A stretch of 64,000 nt of DNA from contig CM069610.1 of NCBI GenBank assembly GCA_035771175.1, positions 23,960,501-24,024,500 of the forward strand. Direction: 5' to 3'. This DNA is from Paratinospora sagittata (taxonomy: Eukaryota > Streptophyta > Magnoliopsida > Ranunculales > Menispermaceae). Numbering within the stretch: position 1 is the first letter of the stretch; every line of letters starts with the position of its first letter. The translations under genes and the position numbers were made by a program. Positions 48,644 through 61,258 of the stretch are shown here, one piece after another. The notes under the pieces were generated by a model. It worked only from the letters and a program-made list of their open reading frames with translations, was not told the origin of the DNA and did not search any database.

Positions 48644-49831
48644 AATGGGAATCATCTAGGTGTTAGTAGAGAATATTTCAATTAAGACAACCTGGAGAAA
48701 TTGTATAAGGAATAGAAAAATCGAGCAAGCAGAAGTGCCCACATTTTTCTCGTTAGAAATATCAGATTTTTTTCACAGACGTGGATAGCGTGCTATTGGG
48801 TTGTGTATCATGTTCTCAATTGACAGATAGCAGGCAATAGCAGATCGATATACACAAATCCGAGAGCTCGAGTTTTACGGACTTTCCGATAGCGCGTTAT
48901 CGAGGCCTATATCGCGCTATTGCCCATTTTACTAAAAATGGAAAGGTCACGGCAACAACTTTATAGCGAAGTATCAAAGGGGATAGCGCGGTATAGACAA
49001 TTTTTCAGAAAAACAAATGTTTTGTTATAGAACCCTATCAGCGTGCTGTCAACACTGATAGTGCGCTAGTGCCTTCAGGAAAATCTTGGCAAATTGCTGG
49101 ATAGCCTTATTTTTGTAAAATTAATATTTTGACACTCAAGAACCATTCCATTAACTCAAAACATATTGTATAAGATTAAAAACTTTTAAATAATTCAAAA
49201 CTCATTGAAATTATGATTAAAACCTTTCGGAAAACATTTTTTCAAAATGAAATACTATATCGAAGTGATTTTGAAAACTTTGCAGATTTCAGAGTTTTAG
49301 TGCTGAGATTGATCGAGAGGTTACCCTACACACCAAAGATCAAACTAATGCCTTACTTAGGCATGAGATATGTCTTCGTTCTTTTAGCTTGATCTTTGTA
49401 GACTTCGAAAGCTATTGTTTGATGTGTTTTTGATGCAAGACAATTGATGTGTTCTTTTTTTGTTGTGTTATCTTACCGAGACCACTTCATATATACTTAC
49501 AACTTAAAACAATGGATAGCCTCTGCAAATCTAAGCACAAAAGGGATAAAATGAAGGACTTGCTGATCAACGACGTTATCATCAAGACAGATTGCAATTT
49601 TGATTCTATTCGAAGCTTGTTTTGACAAATGCAAGAATCAATACTTTCTTCTCTTGAAAAACTCTTTGGAAAGCTCAATCTAACTTGCAAAAATCGTGTG
49701 TGTTGTATTTTTGAAAATCAGAGAATGAGTGTTTTATAAAATTAGAAGTTGCGGGTTAAAGGGCAAGAGAGTACAAAATGATTTGAATTGAAAACATTGT
49801 TTAATCTAAAGTTGTTTTGGGCGTGCGAGAC
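48644..49831 (+). repeat. Satellite copy 42
   Basis: Length 1188 bp. Tags: G start, variant CAG loop 'caggcaatagc' followed by 'agatcgat', TTT middle, full indel site, A end, gaattg tail. 'aaatccgag' is private. The loop variant relates it to copies 49 and 52. Confidence 0.97.
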
Positions 49832-51015
49832 AATGGGAATCATCTAGGTGTTAGTAGAGAATATTTCAATTAAGACAACCTGGAGAAATTGTATAAGGAA
49901 TAGAAAAATCGAGCAAGCAGAAGTGCCCACATTTTTCTCGTTAGAAATATCAGATTTTTTTCACAGACGTGGATAGCGTGCTATTGGGTTGTGTATCATG
50001 TTCTCAATTGACAGATAGCTGGCTATAGCAGATCGATATACACAAACCCGAGAGCTCGAGTTTTACGGACTTTCCGATAGCGCGTTATCGAGGCCTATAT
50101 CGCGCTATTGCCCACTTTACTAAAAATGGAAAGGTCACGGCAACAGCTTTATAGCGAAGTATCAAAGGGGATAGCGCGGTATAGACAATTTTTCAGAATA
50201 ACAAATGTTTTGTTATAGAACCCTATCAGCGTGCTGTCAACACGGATAGTGCGCTAGTGCCTTCAGGAAAATCTTGGCAAATTGCTGGATAGCCTTATTT
50301 TTGTAAAATTAATATTTTGACACTCAAGAACCATTCCATTAACTCAAAACATATTGTATAAGATTAAAAACTTTTAAATAATTTAAAACTCATTGAAATT
50401 ATGATTAAAACCTTTCGGAAAACATTTTTTCAAAATGAAATACTATATCGAAGTGATTTTGAAAACTTTGCAGATTTCAGAGTTTTAGTGCTGAGATTGA
50501 TCGAGAGGTTACCCTACACACCAAAGATCAAACTAATGCCTTACTTAGGCATGAGATATGTCCTCGTTCTTTTAGCTTGATCTTTGTAGACTTCGAAAGC
50601 TATTGTTTGATGTGTTTTTGATGCAAGACAATTGATGTGTTCTTTTTTTGTTGTGTTATCTTACCGAGACCACTTCATATATACTTACAACTTAAAACAA
50701 TGGATAGCCTCTGCAAATCTAAGCACAAAAGGGATAAAATGAAGGACTTGCTGATCAACGACGTTATCATCAAGACAGATTGAAATTTTGATTCTATTCG
50801 AAGCTTGTTTTGACAAATGCAAGAATCAATACTTTCTTCTCTTGAAAAACTCTTTGGAAACCTCAATCTAACTTGAAAAAATCGTGTGTGTTGTATTTTT
50901 AAAAATCAGAGAATGAGTGCTTTATAAAATTAGAAGTTGCGGGTTAAAGGGCAAGAGAGTACAAAATGATTTGAATTCAAATGTTTAATCTAAAGTTGTT
51001 TTGGGCGTGCGAGAC
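49832..51015 (+). repeat. Satellite copy 43
   Basis: Length 1184 bp. It repeats copy 39 ('cccactttac', 'aataatttaaaac', 'gattgaaattt', B end, gaattc-del4) at an offset of 4743 bp. It has 'cccgagagc' rather than 'cccgggagc', and a private 'aaacctc'. Confidence 0.97.
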
Positions 51016-52198
51016 AATGAGACTCATCTAGGTGTTAGTAGAGAATATTTCAATTAAGACAACCTGGAGAAATTGTATAAGGAATAGAAAAATCGAGCAA
51101 GCAGAAGTGCCCACATTTTTCTCGTTAGAAATATCAGGTTTTTTTCACAGACGTGGATAGCGTGCTATTGGGTTGTGTATCATGTTCTCAATTGACAGAT
51201 AGCTGGCTATAGCAGATCGATATACACAAACCCGAGAGCTCGAGTTTTACGGACTTTCCGATAGCGTGTTATCGAGGCCTATATCGCGCTATTGCCCATT
51301 TTACTAAAAATGGAAAGGTCACGGCAACAGCTTTATAGCGAAGTATCAAAGGGGATAGCGCGGTATAGACAATTTTTCAGAATAACAAATGTTTTGTTAT
51401 AGAACCCTATCAGCGTGCTGTCAACACTGATAGTGCGCTAGTGCCTTCAGGAAAATCTTGGCAAATTGCTGGATATCCTTAGTTTTGTAAAATTAATATT
51501 TTGACACTCAACAACCATTCCATTAACTCAAAACATATTGTATAAGATTAAAAACTTTTAAATAATTCAAAACTCATTGAAATTATGATTAAAACCTTTC
51601 GGAAAACATTTTTTCAAAATGAAATACTATATCGAAGTGATTTTGAAGACTTTGCAGATTTCAGAGTTTTAGTGCTGAGATTGATCGAGAGGTTACCCTA
51701 CACACCAAAGATCAAACTAATGCCTTACTTAGGCATGAGATATGTCTTCGTTCTTTTAGCTTGATCTTTGTAGACTTCGAAAGCTATTGTTTGATGTGTT
51801 TTTGATGCAAGACAATTGATGTGTTCTTTTTTTGTTGTGTTATCTTACCGAGACCACTTCATATATACTTACAACTTAAAACAATGGATAGCCTCTGCAA
51901 ATCTAAGCACAAAAGGGATAAAATGAAGAACTTGCTGATCAACGACGTTATCATCAAGACAGATTGCAATTTTGATTCTATTCGAAGCTTGTTTGACAAA
52001 TGCAAGAATCAATACTTTCTTCTCTTGAAACACTCTTTGGAAAACTCAATCTAACTTGAAAAATTCGTGTGTGTTGTAATTTTAAAAATCAGAGAATGAG
52101 TGTTTTATAAAATTAGAAGTTACGGGTTAAAGGGCAAGAGAGTACAAAATGATTTGAATTCAAATGTTTAATCTAAAGTTATTTTGGGCGTGCGAGAC
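51016..52198 (+). repeat. Satellite copy 44
   Basis: Length 1183 bp. It repeats copy 40, including 'aatgagactc', 'atcaggttttttt', the 3T 'gcttgtttgac' and 'gaaacactc', at an offset of 4743 bp. 'gttgtaatttt' is private. Confidence 0.97.
51821..52054 (+). other. Extended version of frame 2 in copy 44
   Basis: This encodes the same 77 residues as the frame in copy 40. Because copies 39-41 and 43-45 are duplicates 4743 bp apart, this is one event seen twice and not independent support for coding. Confidence 0.3.
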
Positions 52199-53382
52199 AA
52201 TGGGAATCATCTAGGTGTTAGTAGAGAATATTTCAATTAAGACAACCTGAAGAAATTGTATAAGGAATAGAAAAATCGAGCAAGCAGAAGTGCCCACATT
52301 TTTCTAGTTAGAAATATCAGATTTTTTTCACAGACGTGGATAGCGTGCTATTGGGTTGTGTATCATGTTCTCAATTGACAGATAGCTGGCTATAGCAGAT
52401 CGATATACACAAACCCGAGAGCTCGAGTTTTACGGACTTTCCGATAGCGTGTTATCGAGGCCTATATCGCGCTATTGCCCATTTTACTAAAAATGGAAAG
52501 GTCACGGCAACAGCTTTATAGCGAAGTATCAAAGGGGATAGCGCGGTATAGACAATTTTTCAGAATAACAAATGTTTTGTTATAGAACCCTATCAGCGTG
52601 CTGTCAACACTGATAGTGCGCTAGTGCCTTCAGGAAAATCTTGGCAAATTGCTGGATAGCCTTATTTTTGTAAAATTTATATTTTGACACTCAAGAACCA
52701 TTCCATTAACTCAAAACATATTGTATAAGATTAAAAACTTTTAAATAATTCAAAACTCATTGAAATTATGATTAAAACCTTTCCGAAAACATTTTTTCAA
52801 AATGAAATACTATATCAAAGTGATTTTGAAAACTTTGCAGATTTCAGAGTTTTAGTGCTGAGATTGATCGAGAGGTTACCCTACACACCAAAGATCAAAC
52901 TAATGCCTTACTTAGGCATGAGATATGTCTTCGTTCTTTTAGCTTGATCTTTGTAGACTTCGAAAGCTATTGTTTGATGTGTTTTTGATGCAAGACAATT
53001 GATGTGTTCTTTTTTTGTTGTGTTATCTTACCGAGACCACTTCATATATACTTACAACTTAAAACAATGGATAGCCTCTGCAAATCTAAGCACAAAAGGG
53101 ATAAAATGAAGGACTTGCTGATCAACGACGTTATCATCAAGACAGATTGCAATTTTGATTCTATTCGAAGCTTGTTTTGACAAATGCAAGAATCAATACT
53201 TTCTTCTCTTGAAAAACTCTTTGGAAAACTCAATCTAACTTGAAAAATTCGTGTGTGTTGTATTTTTAAAAATCAGAGAATGAGTGTTTTATAAAATTAG
53301 AAGTTACGGGTTAAAGGGCAAGAGAGTACAAAATGATTTGAATTCAAATGTTTAATCTAAAGTTATTTTGGGCGTGCGAGAC
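52199..53382 (+). repeat. Satellite copy 45
   Basis: Length 1184 bp. The left and middle parts equal copy 41 ('cctgaagaaa', 'tctagttag', 'aaatttatatt', 'ttccgaaaac'). The right end is B with 'gttacggg' and gaattc-del4, like copy 14. Confidence 0.97.
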
Positions 53383-54569
53383 AATGGGAATCATCTAGGT
53401 GTTAGTAGAGAATATTTCAATTAAGACAACCTGAAGAAATTGTATAAGGAATAGAAAAATCGAGCAAGCAGAAGTGCCCACATTTTTCTCGTTAGAAATA
53501 TCAGATTTTTTTCACAGACGTGGATAGCGTGCTATTGGGTTGTGTATCATGTTCTCAATTGACAGATAGCTGGCTATAGCAGATCGATATACACAAACCC
53601 GAGAGCTCGAGTTTTACGGACTTTCCGATAGCGTGTTATCGAGGCCTATATCGCGCTATTGCCCATTTTACTAAAAATGTAAAGGTCACGGCAACAGCTT
53701 TATAGCGAAGTATCAAAGGGGATAGCGCGGTATAGACAATTTTTCAGAATAACAAATGTTTTCTTATAGAACCCTATCAGCGTGCTGTCAACATTGATAG
53801 TGCGCTAGTGCCTTCAGGAAAATCTTGGCAAATTGCTGGATATCCTTAGTTTTGTAAAATTAATATTTTGACACTCATGAACCATTCCATTAACTCAAAA
53901 CATATTGTATAAGATTAAAAACTTTTAAATAATTCAAAACTCATTGAAATTATGATTAAAACCTTTCGGAAAACATTTTTTCAAAATGAAATACTATATC
54001 GAAGTGATTTTGAAGACTTTGCAGATTTCAGAGTTTTAGTGCTGAGATTGATCGAGAGGTTACCCTACACACCAAAGATCAAACTAATGCCTTACTTAGG
54101 CATGAGCAATGTCTTCGTTCTTTTAGCTTGATCTTTGTAGACTTCGAAAGCTATTGTTTGATGTGTTTTTTATGCAAGACAATTGATGTGTTCTTTTTTG
54201 TTGTGTTATCATACCGAGACCACTTCATATATACTTACAACTTAAAACAATGGATAGCCTCTGCAAATCTAAGCACAAAAGGGATAAAATGAAGGACTTG
54301 CTGATCAACGACGTTATCATCAAGACAGATTGCAATTTTGATTCTATTCGAAGCTTGTTTTGACAAATGCAAGAATCAATACTTTCTTCTCTTGAAAAAC
54401 TCTTTGGAAAGCTCAATCTAACTTGCAAAAATCGTGTGTGTTGTATTTTTGAAAATCAGAGAATGAGTGTTTTATAAAATTAGAAGTTGCGGGTTAAAGG
54501 GCAAGAGAGTACAAAATGATTTGAATTGAAAACATTGTTTAATCTAAAGTTGTTTTGGGCGTGCGAGAC
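53383..54569 (+). repeat. Satellite copy 46
   Basis: Length 1187 bp. Tags: G start with 'cctgaagaaa', CTG loop, ATCC middle, full indel site with 'gagcaatgtc', A end, gaattg tail. It is the counterpart of copy 15. 'aaatgtaaagg', 'ttttcttatag' and 'tttttatgc' are private. Confidence 0.97.
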
Positions 54570-55756
54570 AATGGGAATCATCTAGGTGTTAGTAGAGAAT
54601 ATTTCAATTAAGACAACCTGGAGAAATTGTATAACGAATAAACAAATCGAGCAAGCAGAAGTGCCCACATTTTTCTCGTTAGAAATATCAGATTTTTTTC
54701 ACAGACGTGGATAGCGTGCTATTGGGTTGTGTATCATGTTCTCAATTGACTGATAGCGGGCGATAGCAGATTGATATACACAAACCCGAGAGCTCGAGTT
54801 TTACGGACTTTCCGATAGCGTGTTATCGAGGCCTATATCGCGCTATTGCCCATTTTACTAAAAATGGAAAGGTCACGGCAACACCTTTATAGCGAAGTAT
54901 CAAAGGGGATAGCGCGGTATAGACAATTTTTCAGAAAAACAAATGTTTTGTTATAGAACCCTATCAGCGTGCTGTCAACACTGATAGTGCGCTAGTGCCT
55001 TCAGGAAAATCTTGGCAAATTGCTGGATAGCCTTATTTTTGTAAAATTAATATTTTGACACTCAAGAACCATTCCATTAACTCAAAACATATTGTATAAG
55101 ATTAAAAACTTTTAAATAATTCAAAACTCATTGAAATTATGATTAAAACCTTTCGGAAAACATTTTTTCAAAATGAAATACTATATCGAAGTGATTTTGA
55201 AGACTTTGCAGATTTCAGAGTTTTAGTGCTGAGATTGATCGAGAGGTTACCCTACACACCAAAGAGGAAACTAATGCCTTACTTAGGCATGAGCAATGTC
55301 TTCGTTCTTTTAGCTTGATCTTTGTAGACTTCGAAAGCTATTGTTTGATGTGTTTTTGATGCAAGACAATTGATGTGTTCTTTTTTGTTGTGTTATCATA
55401 CCGAGACCACTTCATATATACTTACAACTTAAAACAATGGATAGCCTCTGCAAATCTAAGCACAAAAGGGATAAAATGAAGGACTTGCTGATCAACGACG
55501 TTATCATCAAGACAGATTGCAATTTTGATTCTATTCGAAGCTTGTTTTGACAAATGCAAGAATCAATACTTTCTTTTCTTGAAAAACTCTTTGGAAAGCT
55601 CAATCTAACTTGCAAAAATCGTGTGTGTTGTATTTTTGAAAATCAGAGAATGAGTGTTTTATAAAATTAGAAGTTGCGGGTTAAAGGGCAAGAGAGTACA
55701 AAATGATTTGAATTGAAAACATTGTTTAATCTAAAGTTGTTTTGGGCGTGCGAGAC
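54570..55756 (+). repeat. Satellite copy 47
   Basis: Length 1187 bp. Tags: C start (variant 'aacgaataaacaaat'), CGG loop with 'gactgatag', TTT middle, full indel site with 'gagcaatgtc', A end, gaattg tail. 'aacaccttt', 'aaagaggaaac' and 'tttcttttcttg' are private. Confidence 0.97.
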
Positions 55757-56943
55757 AATGGGAATCATCTAGGTGTTAGTAGAGAATATTTCAATTAAGA
55801 CAACCTGGAGAAATTGTATAACGAATAGACAAATCGAGCAAGCAGAAGTGCCCACATTTTTCTCGTTAGAAATATCAGATTTTTTTCACAGACGTGGATA
55901 GCGTGCTATTGGGTTGTGTATCATGTTCTCAATTGACAGATAGCGGGCGATAGCAGATTGATATACACAAACCCGAGAGCTCGAGTTTTACGGACTTTCC
56001 GATAGCGTGTTATCGAGGCCTATATCGCGCTATTGCCCATTTTACTAAAAATGGAAAGGTCACGGCAACAGCTTTATAGCGAAGTATCAAAGGGGATAGC
56101 GCGGTATAGACAATTTTTCAGAAAAACAAATGTTTTGTTATAGAACCCTATCAGCGTGCTGTCAACACTGATAGTGCGCTAGTGCCTTCAGGAAAATCTT
56201 GGCAAATTGCTGGATAGCCTTATTTTTGTAAAATTAATATTTTGACACTCAACAACCATTCCATAAACTCAAAACATATTGTATAAGATTAAAAACTTTT
56301 AAATAATTCAAAACTCATTGAAATTATGATTAAAACCTTTCGGAAAACATTTTTTCAAAATGAAATACTATATCGAAGTGATTTTGAAGACTTTGCAGAT
56401 TTCAGAGTTTTAGTGCTGAGATTGATCGAGAGGTTACCCTACACACCAAAGATCAAACTAATGCCTTACTTAGGCATGATATATGTCTTCGTTCTTTTAG
56501 CTTGACCTTTGTAGACTTCGAAAGCTATTGTTTGATGTGTTTTTGATGCAAGACAATTGATGTGTTCTTTTTTGTTGTGTTATCATACCGAGACCACTTC
56601 ATATATACTTACAACTTAAAACAATGGATAGCCTCTGCAAATCTAAGCACAAAAGGGATAAAATGAAGGACTTGCTGATCAACGACGTTATCATCAAGAC
56701 AGATTGCAATTTTGATTCTATTCGAAGCTTGTTTTGACAAATGCAAGAATCAATACTTTCTCCTCTTGAAAAACTCTTTGGAAAGCTCAATCTAACTTGC
56801 AAAAATCGTGTGTGTTGTATTTTTAAAAATCAGAGAATGAGTGTTTTATAAAATTAGAAGTTGCGGGTTAAAGGGCAAGAGAGTACAAAATGATTTGAAT
56901 TGAAAACATTGTTTAATCTAAAGTTGTTTTGGGCGTGCGAGAC
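55757..56943 (+). repeat. Satellite copy 48
   Basis: Length 1187 bp. Tags: C start, CGG loop, TTT middle, full indel site, A end with 'tttttaaaaatc', gaattg tail. 'catgatatatg' and 'tctcctcttg' are shared only with copy 51. 'cttgaccttt' is private. Confidence 0.97.
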
Positions 56944-58131
56944 AATGGGAATCATCTAGGTGTTAGTAGAGAATATTTCAATTAAGACAACCTGGAGAAA
57001 TTGTATAAGGAATAGAAAAATCGAGCAAGCAGAAGTGCCCACATTTTTCTCGTTAGAAATATCAGATTTTTTTCACAGACGTGGATAGCGTGCTATTGGG
57101 TTGTGTATCATGTTCCCAATTGACAGATAGCAGGCAATAGCAGATTGATATACACAAACCCGAGAGCTCGAGTTTTACGGACTTTCCGATAGCGCGTTAT
57201 CGAGGCCTATATCGCGCTATTGCCCATTTTACTAAAAATGGAAAGGTCACGGCAACAACTTTATAGCGAAGTATCAAAGGGGATAGCGCGGTATAGACAA
57301 TTTTTCAGAAAAACAAATGTTTTGTTATAGAACCCTATCAGCGTGCTGTCAACACTGATAGTGCGCTAGTGCCTTCAGGAAAATCTTGGCAAATTGCTGG
57401 ATAGCCTTATTTTTGTAAAATTAATATTTTGACACTCAAGAACCATTCCATTAACTCAAAACATATTGTATAAGATTAAAAACTTTTAAATAATTCAAAA
57501 CTCATTGAAATTATGATTAAAACCTTTCGGAAAACATTTTTTCAAAATGAAATACTATATCGAAGTGATTTTGAAGACTTTGCAGATTTCAGAGTTTTAG
57601 TGCTGAGATTGATCGAGAGGTTACCCTACACACCAAAGATCAAACGAATGCCTTACTTAGGCATGAGATATGTCTTCGTTCTTTTAGCTTGATCTTTGTA
57701 GACTTCGAAAGCTATTGTTTGATGTGTTTTTGATGCAAGACAATTGATGTGTTCTTTTTTTGTTGTGTTATCTTACCGAGACCACTTCATATATACTTAC
57801 AACTTAAAACAATGGATAGCCTCTGCAAATCTAAGCACAAAAGGGATAAAATGAAGGACTTGCTGATCAACGACGTTATCATCAAGACAGATTGCAATTT
57901 TGATTCTATTCGAAGCTTGTTTTGACAAATGCAAGAATCAATACTTTCTTCTCTTGAAAAACTCTTTGGAAAACTCAATCTAACTTGAAAAAATCGTGTG
58001 TGTTGTATTTTTAAAAATCAGAGAATGAGTGCTTTATAAAATTAGAAGTTGCGGGTTAAAGGGCAAGAGAGTACAAAATGATTTGAATTCAAAACATTGT
58101 TTAATCTAAAGTTGTTTTGGGCGTGCGAGAC
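56944..58131 (+). repeat. Satellite copy 49
   Basis: Length 1188 bp. Tags: G start, variant CAG loop 'caggcaatagcagattg', TTT middle, full indel site, B end, gaattc tail with 'gtgctttata'. The loop variant is shared with copy 52. 'gttcccaattg' and 'caaacgaatg' are private. Confidence 0.97.
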
Positions 58132-59319
58132 AATGGGAATCATCTAGGTGTTAGTAGAGAATATTTCAATTAAGACAACCTGGAGAAATTGTATAAGGAA
58201 AAGAAAAATCGAGCAAGGAGAAGTGCCCACATTTTTCTCGTTAGAAATATCAGATTTTTTTCACAGACGTGGATAGCGTGCTATTGGGTTGTGTATCATG
58301 TTCTCAATTGACAGATAGCTGGCTATAGCAGATCGATATACACAAACCCGAGAGCTCGAGTTTTACGGACTTTCCGATAGCGTGTTATCGAGGCCTATAT
58401 CGCGCTATTGCCCATTTTACTAAAAATGGAAAGGTCACGGTAACAGCTTTATAGCGAAGTATCAAAGGGGATAGCGCGGTATAGACAATTTTTCAGAATA
58501 ACAAATGTTTTGTTATAGAACCCTATCAGCGTGCTGTCAACACTGATAGTGCGCTAGTGCCTTCAGGAAAATCTTGGCAAATTGCTGGATATCCTTAGTT
58601 TTGTAAAATTAATATTTTGACACTCAACAACCATTCCATAAACTCAAAACATATTGTATAAGATTAAAAACTTTTAAATAATTCAAAACTCATTGAAATT
58701 ATGATTAAAACCTTTCGGAAAACATTTTTTCAAAATGAAATACTATATCGAAGTGATTTTGAAGACTTTGCAGATTTCAGAGTTTTAGTGCTGAGATTGA
58801 TCGAGAGGTTACCCTACACACCAAAGATCAAACTAATGCCTTACTTAGGCATGAGATATGTCTTCGTTCTTTTAGCTTGATCTTTGTAGACATCGAAAGC
58901 TATTGTTTGATGTGTTTTTGATGCAAGACAATTGATGTGTTCTTTTTTTGTTGTGTTATCTTACCGAGACCACTTCATATATACTTACAACTTAAAACAA
59001 TGGATAGCCTCTGCAAATCTAAGCACAAAAGGGATAAAATGAAGGACTTGCTGATCAACGACGTTATCATCAAGACAGATTGCAATTTTGATTCTATTCG
59101 AAGCTTGTTTTGACAAATGCAAGAATCAATACTTTCTTCTCTTGAAAAACTCTTTGGAAAACTCAATCTAACTTGAAAAAATCGTGTGTGTTGTATTTTT
59201 AAAAATCAGAGAATGAGTGCTTTATAAAATTAGAAGTTGCGGGTTAAAGGGCAAGAGAGTACAAAATGATTTGAATTCAAAACATTGTTTAATCTAAAGT
59301 TGTTTTGGGCGTGCGAGAC
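58132..59319 (+). repeat. Satellite copy 50, chimeric
   Basis: Length 1188 bp. The left part matches copy 51 ('gcaaggag', 'cacggtaacagc', ATCC, 'ccataaactc'). The right part matches copy 49 ('gagatatg', 7T, B end, 'gtgctttata', gaattc). The switch lies between about 58640 and 58850. 'aaggaaaag' and 'gacatcg' are private. Confidence 0.96.
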
Positions 59320-60506
59320 AATGGGAATCATCTAGGTGTTAGTAGAGAATATTTCAATTAAGACAACCTGGAGAAATTGTATAAGGAATAGAAAAATCGA
59401 GCAAGGAGAAGTGCCCACATTTTTCTCGTTAGAAATATCAGATTTTTTTCACAGACGTGGATAGCGTGCTATTGGGTTGTGTATCATGTTCTCAATTGAC
59501 AGATAGCTGGCTATAGCAGATCGATATACACAAACCCGAGAGCTCGAGTTTTACGGACTTTCCGATAGCGTGTTATCGAGGCCTATATCGCGCTATTGCC
59601 CATTTTACTAAAAATGGAAAGGTCACGGTAACAGCTTTATAGCGAAGTATCAAAGGGGATAGCGCGGTATAGACAATTTTTCAGAATAACAAATGTTTTG
59701 TTATAGAACCCTATCAGCGTGCTGTCAACACTGATAGTGCGCTAGTGCCTTCAGGAAAATCTTGGCAAATTGCTGGATATCCTTAGTTTTGTAAAATTAA
59801 TATTTTGACACTCAACAACCATTCCATAAACTCAAAACATATTGTATAAGATTAAAAACTTTTAAATAATTCAAAACTCATTGAAATTATGATTAAAACC
59901 TTTCGGAAAACATTTTTTCAAAATGAAATACTATATCGAAGTGATTTTGAAGACTTTGCAGATTTCAGAGTTTTAGTGCTGAGATTGATCGAGAGGTTAC
60001 CCTACACACCAAAGATCAAACTAATGCCTTACTTAGGCATGATATATGTCTTCGTTCTTTTAGCTTGATCTTTGTAGACTTCGAAAGCTATTGTTTGATG
60101 TGTTTTTGATGCAAGACAATTGATGTGTTCTTTTTTGTTGTGTTATCTTACCGAGACCACTTCATATATACTTACAACTTAAAACAATGGATAGCCTCTG
60201 CAAATCTAAGCACAAAAGGGATAAAATGAAGGACTTGCTGATCAACGACGTTATCATCAAGACAGATTGCAATTTTGATTCTATTCGAAGCTTGTTTTGA
60301 CAAATGCAAGAATCAATACTTTCTCCTCTTGAAAAACTCTTTGGAAAGCTCAATCTAACTTGCAAAAATCGTGTGTGTTGTATTTTTAAAAATCAGAGAA
60401 TGAGTGTTTTATAAAATTAGAAGTTGCGGGTTAAAGGGCAAGAGAGTACAAAATGATTTGAATTGAAAACATTGTATAATCTAAAGTTGTTTTGGGCGTG
60501 CGAGAC
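59320..60506 (+). repeat. Satellite copy 51, chimeric
   Basis: Length 1187 bp. The left part matches copy 50 ('gcaaggag', 'cacggtaacagc', ATCC). The right part matches copy 48 ('catgatatatg', 'tctcctcttg', 'tttttaaaaatc', gaattg). The switch lies between about 59790 and 60042. 'attgtataatc' is private. Confidence 0.96.
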
Positions 60507-61075
60507 AATGGGAATCATCTAGGTGTTAGTAGAGAATATTTCAATTAAGACAACCTGGAGAAATTGTATAAGGAATAGAAAAATCGAGCAAGCAGAAGTG
60601 CCCACATTTTTCTCGTTAGAAATATCAGATTTTTTTCACAGACGTGGATAGCGTGCTATTGGGTTGTGTATCATGTTCTCAATTGACAGATAGCAGGCAA
60701 TAGCAGATTGATATACACAAACCCGAGAGCTCGAGTTTTACGGACTTTCCGATAGCGCGTTATCGAGGCCTATATCGCGCTATTGCCCATTTTACTAAAA
60801 ATGGAAAGGTCACGGCAACAACTTTATAGCGAAGTATCAAAGGGGATAGCGCGGTATAGACAATTTTTCAGAATAACAAATGTTTTGTTATAGAACCCTA
60901 TCAGCGTGCTGTCAACACTGATAGTGCGCTAGTGCCTTCAAGAAAATCTTGGCAAATTGCTGGATAGCCTTATTTTTGTAAAATTAATATTTTGACACTC
61001 AAGAACCATTCCATAAACTCAAAACATATTGTATAAGATTAAAAACTTTTAAATAATTCAAAACTCATTGAAATT

Positions 61076-61258
61076 ATGATTAAAACCTTTCGGAAAACAT
61101 TTTTTCAAAATGAAATACTATATCGAAGTGATTTTGAAAACTTTGCAGATTTCAGAGTTTTAGTGCTGAGATTGATCGAGAGGTTACCCTACACACCAAA
61201 GATCAAACTAATGCCTTACTTAGGCATGAGATATGTATTTTTAAAAATCAGAGAATGA
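61076..61258 (+). other. Frame 1 fused across the deletion in copy 52
   Basis: The first frame runs through the deletion junction and ends four codons into the joined 3' sequence, giving 60 codons. The 3' end of the frame is created by the deletion and has no functional meaning. Confidence 0.4.
61228..61242. other. Deletion junction in copy 52
   Basis: 'gagatatgt' (ending 61236), which normally precedes 'cttcgttc', is joined to 'atttttaaaaatc', which normally follows 'gtgtgttgt'. The two flanks share 'tgt', a 3-bp microhomology. About 333 bp are missing compared with an 1184-bp copy carrying the same tail. The left break falls inside the loop of the long inverted repeat. Confidence 0.9.

Larger units (their letters stand above)
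45089..53382 (+). repeat. Duplication at 4-copy offset, copies 39-41 and 43-45
   Basis: Copies 39, 40 and 41 recur as 43, 44 and 45 at exactly 4743 bp, sharing 'aataatttaaaac', 'aatgagactc' with the 3T frame change, and 'ttccgaaaac' with 'atatcaaagtg'. Copy 42 between the blocks has no counterpart. The match ends inside copies 41/45, after about 48430 and 53170. Confidence 0.9.
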
